Positions 38,872 through 52,000 of a stretch of 64,000 nucleotides of DNA are shown here, in pieces. The translations under genes and the position numbers were made by a program. Under the pieces are notes generated by a model. That model had not been told where the DNA came from and searched no databases. It saw nothing but the letters and a program-made list of their open reading frames with translations. How positions within the stretch are numbered: the first letter of the stretch is position 1; every line of letters starts with the position of its first letter. The stretch comes from Hawksworthiomyces lignivorus (Eukaryota; Ascomycota; Sordariomycetes; Ophiostomatales; Ophiostomataceae). Location: the NCBI GenBank assembly GCA_002917075.1, contig NTMA01000003.1, forward strand, positions 62,001 to 126,000, written 5' to 3'.

Positions 38872-39398
38872 CGGAGCTTAATCCTTAACCGAGCTGATAT
38901 TGCGGTGTGCACTTTGGTTTCCTAATTTTGCTTGCCTTGAAAATAAGACCTCAGTCCTCCAACAGAGACATGGTATATATGATCAATTCGAGTTCCCAGC
39001 TTTATTAAATACTTCTTTCCCATGCTACCTCCGAATGTTGATACCTGTCATAGACCAGCAACGGATGGGTGCCATTGCTGGCATACAGGGACTATTCCGT
39101 TCTAAAGCCCTTATCGCTGACAAAGTTGCCCTGTGGGCAACTTTAATTCCTTAGATTCACTTATCCTTATTTGGATATTATTATCCGCGATGCGCGATTG
39201 GCTCCTCCACAAAATTACCGTGACTTAGACGCTAAATAGTTCAATGCCCACCCTCCGACTTGATCGCCCCGTGGGCTCCAAACTTCGATTCTTTCTATTT
39301 TCTTGTTGAGTGCTTGTTAGAGTAATTGATAAATCAGATATAGACTCCTCTTTACTCCGACTGGCTTTGCTTTCAGGCTGTGCCCTGTATCTTCAACT
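38872..39398. promoter_or_regulatory. Divergent promoter region, transporter and regulator
   Basis: 527 bp between two divergent start codons. It contains ATTGG/CCAAT-like sequence near 39199 (GCGATTGGC). No binding sites could be assigned with confidence. Confidence 0.35.
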
Positions 39399-41574
39399 AT
39401 GATGGCCAGTGCAATCCTAGACGCAAACGGCGGTGGCAACTCTACCACTAGGCCGTATCGGTCAAAGAAGCACCGGCCGTAGGTCCTCTCCACATCGTTC
39501 TAGCTCATCCCCAGCAAAGCTGACAGAACTGTTATCAGGTGTGATAGCTGTCGTCGCCGCAGAGTTGGATGTTTCGTCGAGCCGCAGCAGAGAGACTGCA
39601 CGTTATGCCGCCACAGGGGCACGTCTTGCACATTTGATTCAGCACCCCCACAAAAAAAAGGGCGTCGATCATTTCTCTGGCGGCGAGTAGAAAGTGCTCG
39701 GGTCGAGACATCACCGTCCTCCTTATCACCGGTGCTGCCAAAGTCGCATACAGGGACCGCATTTGAGGCACATCGCAGCACGGTCATCCCTGGTCGGACA
39801 GTGCTGTATACAGGAAATAGCAGCGACCAAGATGTTTATCTGTTGAGGCACCTGCCTTTCGATAGCAGCAATAGCTTTGGTCACTCAAACTGGCGGGTTT
39901 GGAAAATATTTGCCGATGAGACTTCACCTGCCTACTTCACTGTATGTATGCCGTCCGTCTCTTGCGTTGTTGTTCATTGTGCTTTGTACCCGAATAACTA
40001 ACACGCTGTCCAGTCCTATCCCAACGCCCTTCTTGACGCACGCACAGAAATATATGACCTGAACAAGGTTGATGTCATGGTTGCACCATACCAAATTGAT
40101 CTACTAGATCTCTATTATACCTATGTACACCCCAGTCTGCCTATATTGGAAGATAGACTCACTCTTGAGACTTCTATTTCAACCAGAGCCGTGCCGGCCT
40201 CTCTGATGGCTGCCATTTACTGCTCAGCTATGAGTTTCTGGCACTTGTCTCTATCGCTACGCGATGTAGAACGCTACCGCAGAGAACCATTGTACCGCTT
40301 TGTATTTGAGAACATTACGTTGGAGGCTAGAACTCCGTCTTTGCGAACGATCCAAGCGATGTTGCTGTACATGCAAATCCCCCCATTCCATGTTCGAGAG
40401 CCGAATCATCCCGGATTCTGGGCATTAACTGGACAGGTAGGTATCTTTTATCGATCAATTTGAAAGAAATTCCATGCTGACAGCCGAACCATTGTTTTCA
40501 GCTGGTGGCTATTGCTCAGGACACAGGGCTCCATGTCGAACCAGCTGAATGGACCATAATATCACCGGCCGAGCGAAAGACTCGCCGGATCCTTTGGTGG
40601 GCAGTATACATGCATGACAAGTGGTGAGCACATAGTAACATAGTGAAGGCAATTTGTAGTCTCAACCAAGAAATTAACAACTTCAAGGCTTGCTCATTGG
40701 CTAGGACGACCTAGTCACATCACCAACAGACACTTTAGCGTTGCACCCTTAACGGCTGATGATTTTACTTTAGAAGCGGACTCTACAACTGCCATCTACC
40801 TCTCGCATTCTATTGCCTCTTTCATCACCCTCTCCCATCTAACAACGGTGCTGTCCAGTGTTCTCGATAGCTTCTACACAATCAATCACAACCCCTGCAG
40901 CATGTCGCCAGAGGAGGCTCTTTCGCGGGCAAGCCAGTGCCAGGCAAAACTGAACGAGTGTCTACCTCAACATGGTCCCACACTTCTACGAAATAGCCGC
41001 GTCATTAATGGTAGGACTTAATCTGGGCAATGACAGCAGCTGAGACAGCTCACTAAGACATTTATTCTCCCTAGACTACGCACTTGTTTTTGCCTACTAT
41101 GGTATTGCCGTCTCCATCCAGCGTGCTCTCTTTGCCTGCGTCGGTGGGACTTTATACTACGATATCCATCGTGAGACATTTCTATTTAAGAATCTCTCTG
41201 ATGTCTTGGAAGATCTTCTCCAGCAGGATTTACATGGACTGTGGCTAAGCTGTAAGCATATCCAGCATGAAACGTATGCCGTTCTGGGCCGCTCTCTGCG
41301 ATTGTCTTGGCTAACAACTGGCAACTCCTTAGATTGTAAGTCTAACATTGCCATGATTGGTAGCTTCATCATCACGGCGCTACTGTCTAGCACTGATGAT
41401 AGCATATATCACACCCGTCAAGCATGTCTATATGAGTTTAGAGGTTTACTGCATCGGTTGGCGGAGCGGTTTGAGTTTGCGGCTTTACCACTTCTGAGGC
41501 TAGATTTGTTATTGGAACGGTTTGCAGATAACACCGCAGAGGGCCTAGTTAACAGAGGTGAATTAAGTATCTGA
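39399..41574 (+). CDS. Zn2Cys6 fungal-specific transcription factor
   Basis: About 616 aa over six exons: 39399-39478, 39539-39941, 40014-40436, 40502-40623, 40688-41010 and 41075-41574. Introns are 60-72 bp, GT-AG, and exons sum to 1851 bases. The first intron falls inside the DNA-binding domain: exon 1 ends in RPYRSKKHR and exon 2 continues CDSCRRRRVGC, then CTLCRHRGTSC, completing the Zn2Cys6 cluster. Further on are DLLDLYYTYVHPSLPILED, the typical start of the fungal-specific transcription factor domain, and RRILWWAVYMHDKW, its central motif. Without the first intron the gene looks like a 27-codon stub, so simple ORF calling misses its zinc cluster. It is the likely local regulator of the divergent transporter and the downstream DUF1479 and amidase genes. 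Confidence 0.9.
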
Positions 41575-42077
41575 GGTAATTATTAGCCGCTAATTTGCAC
41601 GAATGCAGTCTTAAAGCGCGCTTGTCGTGTATTTAATAGCGTGAATATTCCGCTAGATGAGAAGTAGACTGGCTCTATGTGCTTAAATAATTTTGAAATT
41701 TGGACTTTAAGCAAGTCGTTAACGGTTCAAAGTGGTGCCACTTCTGTTATTTATCGAGCAATAATTTCGTGTAAGTGAGAGTCCGGAGGGATGTGCAAAT
41801 TATATAGATCGCCCCGCGGGCAACTTTGTCCAGGAGCAAAATCTGTTCAGTGCCGGCATTCCCGCTCGTACGTGTAGATATATTTACACCATTTTTTTTA
41901 ATAGATAAAAAGATTGCAGAGACTCTTAGACTTGAATTCACAAGCGAATTTTTTGTATACCAAGGAGCAACCACTGTGGATTTTTTTTTCTTCTCCTATT
42001 ATCTATCACATTCACCACTAAGAGGGCTTTTTCTAGCTCAACAGTGTCAGATCTTTGCAGAGAAATTGAATCTCAAA
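41575..42077. other. Intergenic region upstream of the DUF1479 gene
   Basis: AT-rich with two T-runs (near 41891-41899 and 41980-41988). Includes regulator 3' and DUF1479 5' sequence. No gene recognised. Confidence 0.4.
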
Positions 42078-43633
42078 ATGTCATTCAAACTGGAACAGGC
42101 TCATTACCCGTAAGTCAATTCCACAACATCTTAATAAACCGAATGATGGTGAATCCTAAAGCTTTCCGCAGGTGCCCACTCCTAGACGAGAAATACTCCA
42201 AACTTAAGCAGTCCATAGTCAGGCTAGACGACCAATCTCGCCTGATTGAGTCCTACCACCGTCTGGTTCAAGTCCTCGAGGTAGAAGCAAACCGTATCGC
42301 TAATGCAGGGCCCAAGGCAATCCCGGAGATCGACTTTTCCAGCGTCGAGGCCAACAATGGACGCCTACCGGAGAGTCTGGCCGATACGGTACGGCAGACA
42401 GGGTGTGTGATCATCCGTGGCGTTGTACCAGAGGAGCAGGCCGTCAGATGGGAAGAAGAGCTGCGATCGTACACGAAGAGACACCCAAAGATCGCGGGGT
42501 TTCCCAAGGAAAACCCACAGAGTTTTAGCCTGTTCTGGACGCGACCTCAGGTGCAGATTCGGAGTCACCCCAGGGTTTTGAAGGCGATGCATGCCGTCAG
42601 CCAGTTATGGCATGTTACTCATGACGACGCCCTGTTCGACCTCGCTAGCCAGGTGGCCTATGCGGACCGATTCCGAATCCGCCACCCGTCGAAGGGTAAG
42701 TTGAATTTGTACGATATCCAAAACAAAACAAAGCTCCTAATAACGATGATAATTGGCCACAGATTGCGAATACACTCTCCCAGCACATCAAGACAGCGGT
42801 GCTATGGAACGCTGGGAAGATCCTGAGTACCGTGCCTGCTATCAAGCAATCTTTGAGGGCCGATGGGAAGACTACGACCCATGGAACGCTGATCATCGTT
42901 CCGAGGCAAAGACTGATCTTTACTCCACGGGAAGTAAGCATCAGCTTTTATAACTCTCTCTCTCCACCTCAATAAATTAACAAGCTTCTTTAAAGTGTCC
43001 TGCTCGGCCTTTCGCCCTCTCCAAGGCTGGCTCAGTCTCTCCCATACGTCAACTGGCGAAGGCACATTGAGGCTTGTCCCTGAGCTCAAGCTGTCTACAG
43101 CATACCAACTGCTCCGGCCATTCTTTATCCTCAACGAGAGATTCGACGGCGTCACTCCTCTCTTCCCCGGTGCTGCCCCAGGCCAACTCCAATTCTTTCC
43201 AACCGAAGACCTTCACCCACACTTGCTCTTGTCTAAGAGCATGGTTGGTATCCCACCTGTTCGACCAGGCGACTACGTCTTCTGGCACTGCGACGTGGTG
43301 CATGAAGTAGACAAGTTCCATCCGGGCGAGCGGGACTCGAGTGTCGCTTACAATGCGTGCGTGCCACTCTGTCCGTATAACGTGGAGAATATGCTGGAAA
43401 TGAGGCGAGCGTTCCTGGATGTAGAGACGCCAAAAGATTTTGAAAAGTATGAGCATGCCGAGTTAGAAAAGGAACACAAGGACCATGGTGCGAGGAGGGA
43501 GAACGTCCTAAGTGTGGACGGCCTACGAGCGTTGGGGCTAGAGAGGTTTGATGAAGAAGAAGAAGGCATTACCCCCGGTCAGAGGGAAATGCGAAAACTG
43601 GCAAATGCAAAGCTGGGATTCTTGGCGGCGTAG
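42078..43633 (+). CDS. DUF1479 (YbiU-type) protein, probable Fe(II)/2-oxoglutarate oxygenase fold
   Basis: About 454 aa in four exons: 42078-42109, 42172-42695, 42763-42933 and 42996-43633. Introns are 62, 67 and 62 bp; exons sum to 1365 bases. The tiny first exon (MSFKLEQAHYP) joins CPLLDEKYSKLKQSIV through a consensus GTAAGT donor. Family blocks include GCVIIRGVVPEEQAVRWEEE and SFSLFWTRPQVQIRSHPRVL. A cupin-like metal site is suggested by PAHQDSGAMERW (His and Asp) and, about 210 residues on, HCDVVHEVD, an H-x-D...H arrangement reminiscent of dioxygenases. The conserved ending is GFLA. The reaction is unknown. It sits about 500 bp upstream of an amidase in the same direction, which suggests a shared pathway acting on an amide or amine compound. 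Confidence 0.87.
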
Positions 43634-44127
43634 AAGACGGTGTTAGGCGTGGCCTAGTGAGGTCTTACGACCCATAATCAAAATCAACTTGTCAAGGCAA
43701 AATAATGAGGGTGTATGGAGTAAACATAAAGGAATTAAAATTGCTATGGATCTTAATACGTTACCTGACGTCATGAGACCATTTTAATTTGATAAGATCA
43801 ATCTCTGCGAGATAGAATTCAATAAAGATTTCCAATCAGTACGTAGCATCAACTTCATAGGCGATATATGGTCATTACACTATTGAGATGTTCTTTTAGG
43901 ATAGCGCTAGAAGAACGTCGTATCTTCATCCAGTTAAAAAAATAAATAAGAAATACTTAAACGCCCCGCGGGCAACTTGCGTGCTTAGGCTCTCATCGTT
44001 GTTGCAAGGGCGCTTCCTATCAATTTCACTACCAATCAAAACAGTTTGCGTCATATTATACCATGAATCTCTTTTCTCTGCTATTCAATTTCTCTTGAGA
44101 GCATAACAAATCCATCTGACCGTAACA
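43634..44127. other. Intergenic region between DUF1479 and amidase genes
   Basis: AT-rich spacer. A TATA-like ATATTATACC occurs near 44053-44062, about 65 bp upstream of the amidase ATG. No gene recognised. Confidence 0.4.
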
Positions 44128-46032
44128 ATGAGCCCTCCCTTCGAAATCGATGACTGGCAAACGGCTTGTGCCAAAAAGCGTCAAGCGCTTTACGCATCAA
44201 TACCCAAGCACCATCTCCTCCCGCCTGAATTGTCCATAAGAGCAGCAAAAGATGAACTCCTCCCATTGGAAGAACACATCCTCCAGTGCGGCATCTTGAC
44301 TCCTCTGGATATCGAAATTACCAGCATTGACGATGCGACTTTTCTCCTCGAGAGGATTGCATCTCGGGTGTATACGTCCGCACAGGTGACCTCGGCATTC
44401 TGCAAGCGAGCCAGCATCGCGCAGCAGACGACGAATTGCCTCACCGAGATTCTGTACGACGAGGCAATGACGAGAGCCTGCTGGCTCGACGAGTACCTTG
44501 AAAAAGAAGGCAAACCAGTGGGGAACCTTCACGGATTGCCAGTCTCTTTGAAGGTTTGATGGAATGCACAGCTCTCTTTCACTATGAAACTGCCAGCCCA
44601 CTGATAATCCATCGCAGGATATATTTGGCATCAAAGGCATCCGTACCACTGCGGGTCTTGCTTCGTGGATCCCTTATGTATCTCCTGTCGATAGCTCCGT
44701 CACAAAGTCCCTCCTGATGGCAGGAGCAGTCATCTATGTGAAGACAAACACGTCCCAAGCCTGCCTCATGGTTGAAACTATTAATAACGTCTTTGGCATA
44801 ACAAAAAACCCTTACAATCTCTCCCTCTCAGTCGGCGGCTCTAGCGGCGGTGAGGCCAGCCTTATGGCGGCACGAGGAAGTGTTCTTGCAACGGGCACCG
44901 ATGGCGGTGGCAGTATTCGGTTTCCATCGGCATTTTGTGGCCTTTGTGAGCAATTTTTCAGAAGCTAATATTACGTTGTCATAAAATGAAGAAACCGGGA
45001 TGGAAACTGATAAATGAATTCTCTAACTAGGGGGAGTGAAATGCTCAAAAGGACGCATTCCAGGGATGGGCATCCAGAATCCACACGATGGTAACGAGTC
45101 CGTCAACGCAGGCATCGGACCTATGGCTCGCACAGTGTCCTCTCTCGAGATGTGGTTGAAGGCGATCTTAGACACTCACCCTTGGGATTTTGACCCTAGT
45201 TGTATTCCAATGCCGTGGAATTCTACGAAATCAGAGAAGCCAACGAAGAGGCTTGTTATTGGGGTGCTATGGGACGATGGAGTAGTTGCTCCAACACCGC
45301 CTATCATGGTGAGTTGTTTGAATTCACAAGCACTACACCTTGTAGATCTACTAATTGCAGAATTTCCAGCGAGCACTGAAGCAGACCGCCATCCTCTTCC
45401 AGAAGGCAGGGCACAAAGTCGTCGACTTACCCACGGCCGAGATGATGTGTCTCCATCGACGCGGTACGTCTTGTGTCATGAAATCTAATGTCCAGTCTGG
45501 CGGATACAGTATCATGAAGCATATCGATGCCTCAAGCGAGCCTGTCGTCCCTAGGACAGCGATAGGCTCTCCGGCATCGCTCTTGACTACACATGAAATA
45601 TTCGCCAATCACCTCGAACGAGCGGACATCGTGGCTAGGTACAATGATCTCTGGCTGAATTTTGACTTGGATGCAATTCTGGCCCCTGCTGTGGCGCACC
45701 CAGCCCCACCACATGGTAAGTACGTCTCCAATTCGTACGCTGGAATCTACAATATGCTGGATTATGCGACAGGAAGTGTTCCTATGGGGAATGTGGACTT
45801 GGAAGAAGATATTGCGCCGAGGGACTGGTACGACGAAGAGCCGTACCCAAGAATAGAAGAGGAGAGATTTCCCTATGACTGGGGCGATAAAGAGATGAAA
45901 GAGCTCTACAAGGGGCCACACGTATTTAAAAATTCCCCAATTGGTGTACAGATAGTCTGCCAGAGATTACGGGAGGAAAAATTAATTGGGATTATGAAGG
46001 AAGTGGAGAGTCTCATCGCAAAGAATACTTAG
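44128..46032 (+). CDS. Amidase-signature enzyme (acetamidase-like)
   Basis: About 567 aa in four exons: 44128-44553, 44618-44945, 45031-45308 and 45361-46032. Introns are 64, 85 and 52 bp; exons sum to 1704 bases. It hydrolyses a C-N amide bond using the Ser-cisSer-Lys triad. The Lys lies in GLPVSLKDIFGIKG, the cis-Ser in VGGSSGGEA and the nucleophile Ser in GTDGGGSIRFPSAFCGLWG. The usual G-S-D-I-G-G-S is G-T-D-G-G-G-S here. No signal peptide, so cytosolic. The C-terminal half carries the fungal GGYSIMKHIDASSEPVVPRT block. Together with the DUF1479 gene, regulator and transporter it forms a plausible import-and-degradation set for a nitrogen source. The substrate is unknown. Confidence 0.92.
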
Positions 46033-46351
46033 CAAGAATTTTCTTTCACTTTGAAAATCTATTGCTTTTCATATCCTGTATTCACCTTGTTAGTCCAACA
46101 TAGCCTTAGCGAAGTATTTAGCAGAGACTGTAGCTCAGGGAGACCCAAATTAAGTCGTCATATCTAAGTACAACGATAATAGATCGTTTTATCTCCTCCC
46201 CGGCCTTGGGTGATTTGCTACATAGCGGTAAATTTTAGTATTCTTTACACGAGTTAAACTACATAGCTTATTAAGGCAAAGCCACCTGGTAGAATGGCTT
46301 TTTTTTTTTTTTTTTTGAAAGATACTACAGATTATTGCTAGATTGCCACAG
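46033..46351. other. Convergent intergenic spacer with long T tract
   Basis: A run of about 19 T lies at 46298-46316. It is likely just the 3' regions of two convergent genes. Length of the run may vary with sequencing. Confidence 0.5.
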
Positions 46352-48460
46352 CTATAATGCCATCCTCGATATCTCTAAAGTCTGCAATATAGCTTCCTCC
46401 GTCAAGAACTGCCGGTCAATCTGTCCTGCTGTCAAATCTATGATGGGGCTCTGATATTGGGCAACATCGGGCGGTACCACTTCCTCAAGTATGGCATCGC
46501 TACGAAATGGTGTCGTGACAAGCAGCTTGAATATCGGCGCTAGTGAGCGATCGTAAGCCAGCTCACCTAGAAGTTGGAACACCTGCCGCAGCTCCGCTTC
46601 CCAGCTGTTTCTGCGAGTGTCATACACACCAGGCCCGTCGAGAAGGCAGTATACCGGCATGCCCGTAGGCAGGTGAGTGATCAGCTGCTCCAGTACGTGG
46701 ATAAAAGCTCCTGGGACTTCATCATCTAGGTCTTTCATCAAACTGAGGTTGTTTGTGAAGTTTAGGTCTGGATCTGGGGCAGCCTTGGAAAGAAGGAGTT
46801 GCATTGAAAGACTGCGAACCATTCCAATAGGTCCAGAGAAGCCGTCCTCCTCGTCTGCATGCGAACCGCAAAAGAAGTGAAGAAGTACGAATCTGTCCCC
46901 CTGGCGGAGGAGAGAGGATGCTAATGTTGCACAGAGGGTCGACATAGCCGATGTTCTCCCGTCAGCGGCCACTTCACCGTATGAATGAACCACTAATACC
47001 CTAGATTCGGGCAGAGTCAACCAGTCTCGAAATTGTTGACTTGTGAGCAGCCAGCGACTGCGGCCGATGTTTTCTTCGTCGAAATCATACTTTTTGTGCA
47101 TGATGGCCATGAGATCTAGGCTCGCGTGCAGGTGGTCTTCAGGGCCAGGCGGTCTGGGCCCTAAGACGCATAGGAGTCCAGATATATGGCCGCTGTTTAA
47201 TGGCTTGTATGCAAGAGGCGTACGAGGCCGCTGAGCAGGGGAGAGTTTCCTCTGGAAGAAGAGCTCTTGACCCAATTGGTGCAGTGCCGTCTGTACTGCC
47301 TGAATGTAAAGATTCGGCTGAGAAATTTCGGTGATCTTGGACATAACTCGTTCTTGTTCATCGCTGAGCTCATCGATACGTTTATTGATATATAACATAG
47401 CTCTCATGACACCGTTGAGCTCTTGCTTCATATTGTGAGACAGTTTGCTGATGTTGAGTCTGATTTCAGTAACCCCCTCCAGTGTTTTGGCTGCCATTTG
47501 CTCAATGTTCACCGTGGTCCTATATCCAATGTTCTCTGCGTAATCCATTAGACGGGTCTTTGCACTTTCGACATTTGATACAATCTCAGAGATAATTCGA
47601 TCTTGCTCTGAGGGTACAGAGTGCAGGACCTTCTTCCACCCTTAGTCGCAAAGTTAGCATGGAGACTATCAGGATAGCATAGCTATTACTGACATTTTTC
47701 ATCCGACTTGTGCAGTAGAATGCCAATCAATCGGGGAACGCCAGTCAAAAGCGCATCATATAGAGTCCAAATATGGTCCCCCAGCTTCTTGTTGTTGCAG
47801 AAGATGTTAAATGTCTCTTCTGCATTTTCCATAACAAACGGAATGTCTTCAAAGCATTTCAGAATCTTCTCGACGTTCATCTGACGCTGTGCCAAGCACT
47901 ATCCCGCAAACTATACGTTAGATGATTACCCATGTGAATAAATAAACGAAACAATAGAGTTGACGATGGATATAAAAATTAGGCAAGTGACCCTACGTTG
48001 AAGATTAGACCAAGGCCACCTTTTAGAGCATTTAAACCGTAGTCTTCGGGGATGACTTCGAGGAGAGGACTGAAAATCATTTTGGCCGATTTTCCATGTC
48101 GGAAAAGGCCGCGAATAGTTCCTCTCTGGCCTTTCCGCTCATATCGGCGCTTTGCTTCTTGCATCTGTTCGAGAACATCGTTCCATGTGCACGTTGCCAC
48201 ATTGAAATCGGTAGCTCTTTTGTGCTTGTCATAAATTCCCAAAAGGTCTTCGAGGTTCCTATTTGACATTAGATTATCAGTTCTCGCTTTTACGGTGCAT
48301 GAATAGATGAGGTACAAACATACGCCGACTTTCTGGGCCTTATTTGCAGGCGTTGGTCATCCCAGGCACCCGGCACCCGAAGCACAGTCGGCAATTGCTG
48401 TGTCTGATCGAATCTGAAATCACCGACGGTTCTCAGCTCAGCTTGATCGTTCATCTGCAT
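46352..48460 (-). CDS. STAND/NACHT-like fungal protein without recognisable P-loop
   Basis: About 630 aa in four exons: 48460-48324, 48258-47997, 47898-47694 and 47640-46352. Introns are 65, 98 and 53 bp; exons sum to 1893 bases. The N-terminal third has the helical layout seen at the start of many fungal STAND/NACHT proteins (WNDVLEQMQEAKRRYERKG, then GLNALKGGLGLIFN, then KKVLHSVPSEQD). A coiled-coil-like stretch follows (KLSHNMKQELNGVMRAMLYI). The last third resembles an NTPase core: SRVLVVHSYGEVAADGRTSA sits where a Walker A is expected but has no G-x-x-x-x-G-K-S/T. Then come FVLLHFFCGSH and MPVYCLLDGPGVYD. It ends shortly after, with no WD, ankyrin or TPR repeats. I infer an incomplete or regulatory STAND relative. 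It is divergent from the AAA+ ATPase gene. Confidence 0.72.
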
Positions 48461-49049
48461 TCTTAAAGCTGTTAAGGGAAACTTGGCATGTATCGTCTTG
48501 ACATATGTTCTGTGTGCAGAGACAGATAAATGCCCAGTCTCTCCGTCTTCATATTTCTATAGAATATGTAAATAGAGTCAGTCTGTTCAGGCTTTCCTGA
48601 TAAGAGATATCCGATTCCTGAGATGCACGGCCTTTCATAGTGTTATTAGTACTGTACGTATCTCTGTACTTATGACTGATCAATAGCCAATTAACGGACT
48701 CTGCTATATGGGCTCGATACAATGTGATGAAGCGGCAGCAAGGCGCAGCAGTGTTCAGTTTTGGGATCTTCTGAGCCAATTAATAGTAGACACGTCATAT
48801 TTTCTACGTTGCAATTTGGTGCAGCTTACAGCCTTGTCTCTTTGAAGCACTTTTTTTCAGTGGACTGCTCCTCTTGAATGCCGTGTTCAGAGATTTCCGA
48901 CTGGGCAGCCCTAAACTTCGAGCAGCGGCATCACGCTTCATTTTCTCGTCCTTCATCCATATTTTCCGTACGCTGACTAGAAGGTTCGGTGCTGCCTACT
49001 GCGATCATATATACTCAGCATCGCGGTTTCTACATATGATCATACAAAA
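48461..49049. promoter_or_regulatory. Divergent promoter region, STAND-like gene and AAA+ gene
   Basis: About 590 bp between the two start codons, the only place for both promoters. No specific sites recognised. Small frames here lack motifs. Confidence 0.4.
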
Positions 49050-52000
49050 GTGCTAAGGATGAATTTCCCAGTCGAAAAGACTCCAGAGAAGCCCCTCAGC
49101 AGGAGAGAATCAGCTCAGGCTGGAAGACAAGCCACAACAGGCGCTAACTTTCCTCCGGAGGTACCAGAGGCATTCCTTGGTACAGTTCCCACAGATGCCT
49201 CATCCAAAAGTTCCGAACCACAACATTTCTCTGAGTATGATCTCCCTGGAGTTCGATTCTGCCGTTGGTTTCAATTCAAGAACCGGTATGCCGATGAAGA
49301 CTTGAGCAGCATCACAATCGAGGCGCTAGTCGGTCCGCCTGATCTCACCAACGACCAAAATGTTGACGAATATAGAAGATTCCTGGCGAGTAAGGCAGCT
49401 GTCCAGCAGTTTTCCGTAGGCTTAGGAGACTCCCAACCGCAGAATGTGTCAGGAGGTATGCTGCACCGTGTTCGGCTGCACTCTCCAACCGTCTTGAAGC
49501 GGCTCTCCAACATTGCAGCAGCTGACATGGATTGGACTCGCCAACCAACAACTTTTTTTCGCCCCTTCGCTGAATTTATATCCTATCAGAGAAAGATGCA
49601 ATTGGAGCTGAAACGTGCAGAAGCAGCCGCAGCTCAGACGCCCTCCCTTCAAAGAGACTACGAGGAACTCAAACAATACATCACCTTTGTAGAGAAAGTC
49701 ATCCTTCCTTTGAAAGCCGTGTGGGATCCTAGCTCTTCGAAATTTCCTTCTAAAATCCGACATTCTGATTTGATGTATATCTTCAGGCCTGGAGAGCTTT
49801 TGTATTTCAAGACGAAAGAAAATTCGCTTGGGCAAGCGGCAGGTGTGTCTCCGAGCATCAAAATGCACATTTCATTGGAACTTTCCTTCTTCGGAAACGG
49901 AGCAGACAAAAATTCGTTTCTGAACATTTATACGAACATACATATCGTGGTGTTTCATATTGATTTCGACGGGGTGACATTCCGACCAGTTATTGAGGTG
50001 CATAATCTAGCTCAGTATTCTGGAGAAATCGAAGTGCATTCTCTGGATATTTATCCCTTGCGGTTCGAAAATGGTGCCGACAAGATCTTGACTGAGGCTC
50101 AGGAATACGGAAAAAAATTCAGAGATTTCTGCTCTGGGCAACCTCATTGGTTTCACAGCGGTTGGACAGTCGCGCAGAGCGTGTCGGGGCAGGGTCGAAC
50201 GGTTTCCAGTCGACCTATATTTGTGTCTAGTAATTTGTCGAATGCTGGGCTGTCCACGAATTCGGAGTTTATTGATAGCGAAGTCATTATTGACTTTCGA
50301 GAAGCTATGAAAGCACTGCGGCTGAGTTTGCATTTCGATTCTATAGATAGTAGGGTGCAAGCTTCTACAGACACAAAGACTGATCTGTGGAATATTATAA
50401 CCTGGGTCGACCGCCAATCTAAAGGAACCAGCGTGGTCACAGCAGAAAATGTGGTCGTCGACTGTGATCTCAGAATAATTGAAGAACTAGAAATGATCGA
50501 GTGCCAACAGATTCTCGGCAATGGGGTCGCAATGAAGGAGGAGCTCTCGGATGTGCACCTCGCCTTAATGCCCCGACGAGTGTTTGTATATTCACTTCGT
50601 GACCGCAAGTTTGTTGGGGCTCATGTCGATTCCTTGGCAAAAGTCCGCAATGCTGACGGAGGTTTCAAAAACCTTCGCATTAATTCGGGCCATCTCCGCA
50701 TGATCAAGTCATTGGTGAAGAACCATTTTGACACGAAAGTTTTGGAAAGCCAAAAGGGAGCTGAGATGGCAGGGCAAGATTTTATCCACGGCAAGGGCCG
50801 CGGTGTTGTGATTCTGCTTCATGGAGTGCGAGGAGTAGGGAAGACTGCGACCGCTGAGGCGGTAGCCCAGGAATACTCGAAGCCATTGTTTCCAATCACC
50901 TGTGGCGACTTGGGTACTACGCCTGAGGCTGTGAGCAAAAGCTTGATGAACATTTTCCGGTTGGCAAGTCTGTGGGGATGCGTCTTGCTTCTCGACGAAG
51001 CCGATGTGTTCCTTTCACGCAGAGAGCAGAGAGGTGACGACCTCATGCGAAATGCTCTCGTCTCAGGTAAGCTAATCACCCTGACCGCTTTTCTTTTCCG
51101 AGCTAACGATCTATAAAGTGTTCCTCCGTGTGCTGGAGTACTACAACGGCATCCTCTTCCTCACCACCAACCGACCCGGCACCCTCGACGAAGCCGTCAA
51201 GTCCCGCGTGCACGCGAGCTTCTTCTACCCACACCTCAACTGGGAGCAGACGCGGGACATCTTCAAGCTGAACATCGAGCGTCTACGGCGCATCGAAAAT
51301 CAGCGTGTCGAAGCTGGCGGCGAGCGCCTCGTGATCCTAGAGAGCCAGATCATGCGCTTCGCCGAGGATCACTTTCATGCTCACACAAACCACGAGGGCC
51401 GCTGGAACGGGCGCCAAATCCGTAACGCGTTCCAAATTGCGGCCGGGCTGGCACATCTCGACGACGAGGACGAGCGCGAGCAGGAACTCGACGCGCAGAA
51501 GCAACTGGGAAAGCTGCAATTCCAGGACGTAGCTGAAATGATTATCAGTTATGACCGATTCCGGGCGAAGGTCCTGGGGAAGCATGACGACGAGATCGCG
51601 AGGGAGAGGATGGAGCGACCGTCGAGGTTCAACGACGGCGGCGCGCCACAGGACCAGATCCGAGTGGCGTGGTATAGGAGTGGTGGTGGTGGCCGGGGAG
51701 GGGTGATGCGCGGTCGTAACGACTATCCTATTGGACATGAGGGTTACGAGCGGTATAGCAATTACGACGAGAGCCCAGGCCCGGGCTCTAGTGGAGGTTA
51801 CGGGCGGCATATGCAATATGCACAGAGGCCACGAGACTGGGCGGCTCCCTACGAGCAAGAGCGCCGGACTAAAGAGAGGGAGGTTCCCGGAGAATACACT
51901 CCCCCGGGACGCTATGCAGCCGAGAAGCCTCCCATGGCAAGGGATCATGGATATTCCACAGAAGACATGCTATCTCGCATGACTGGAAACGCCCCGCTTG

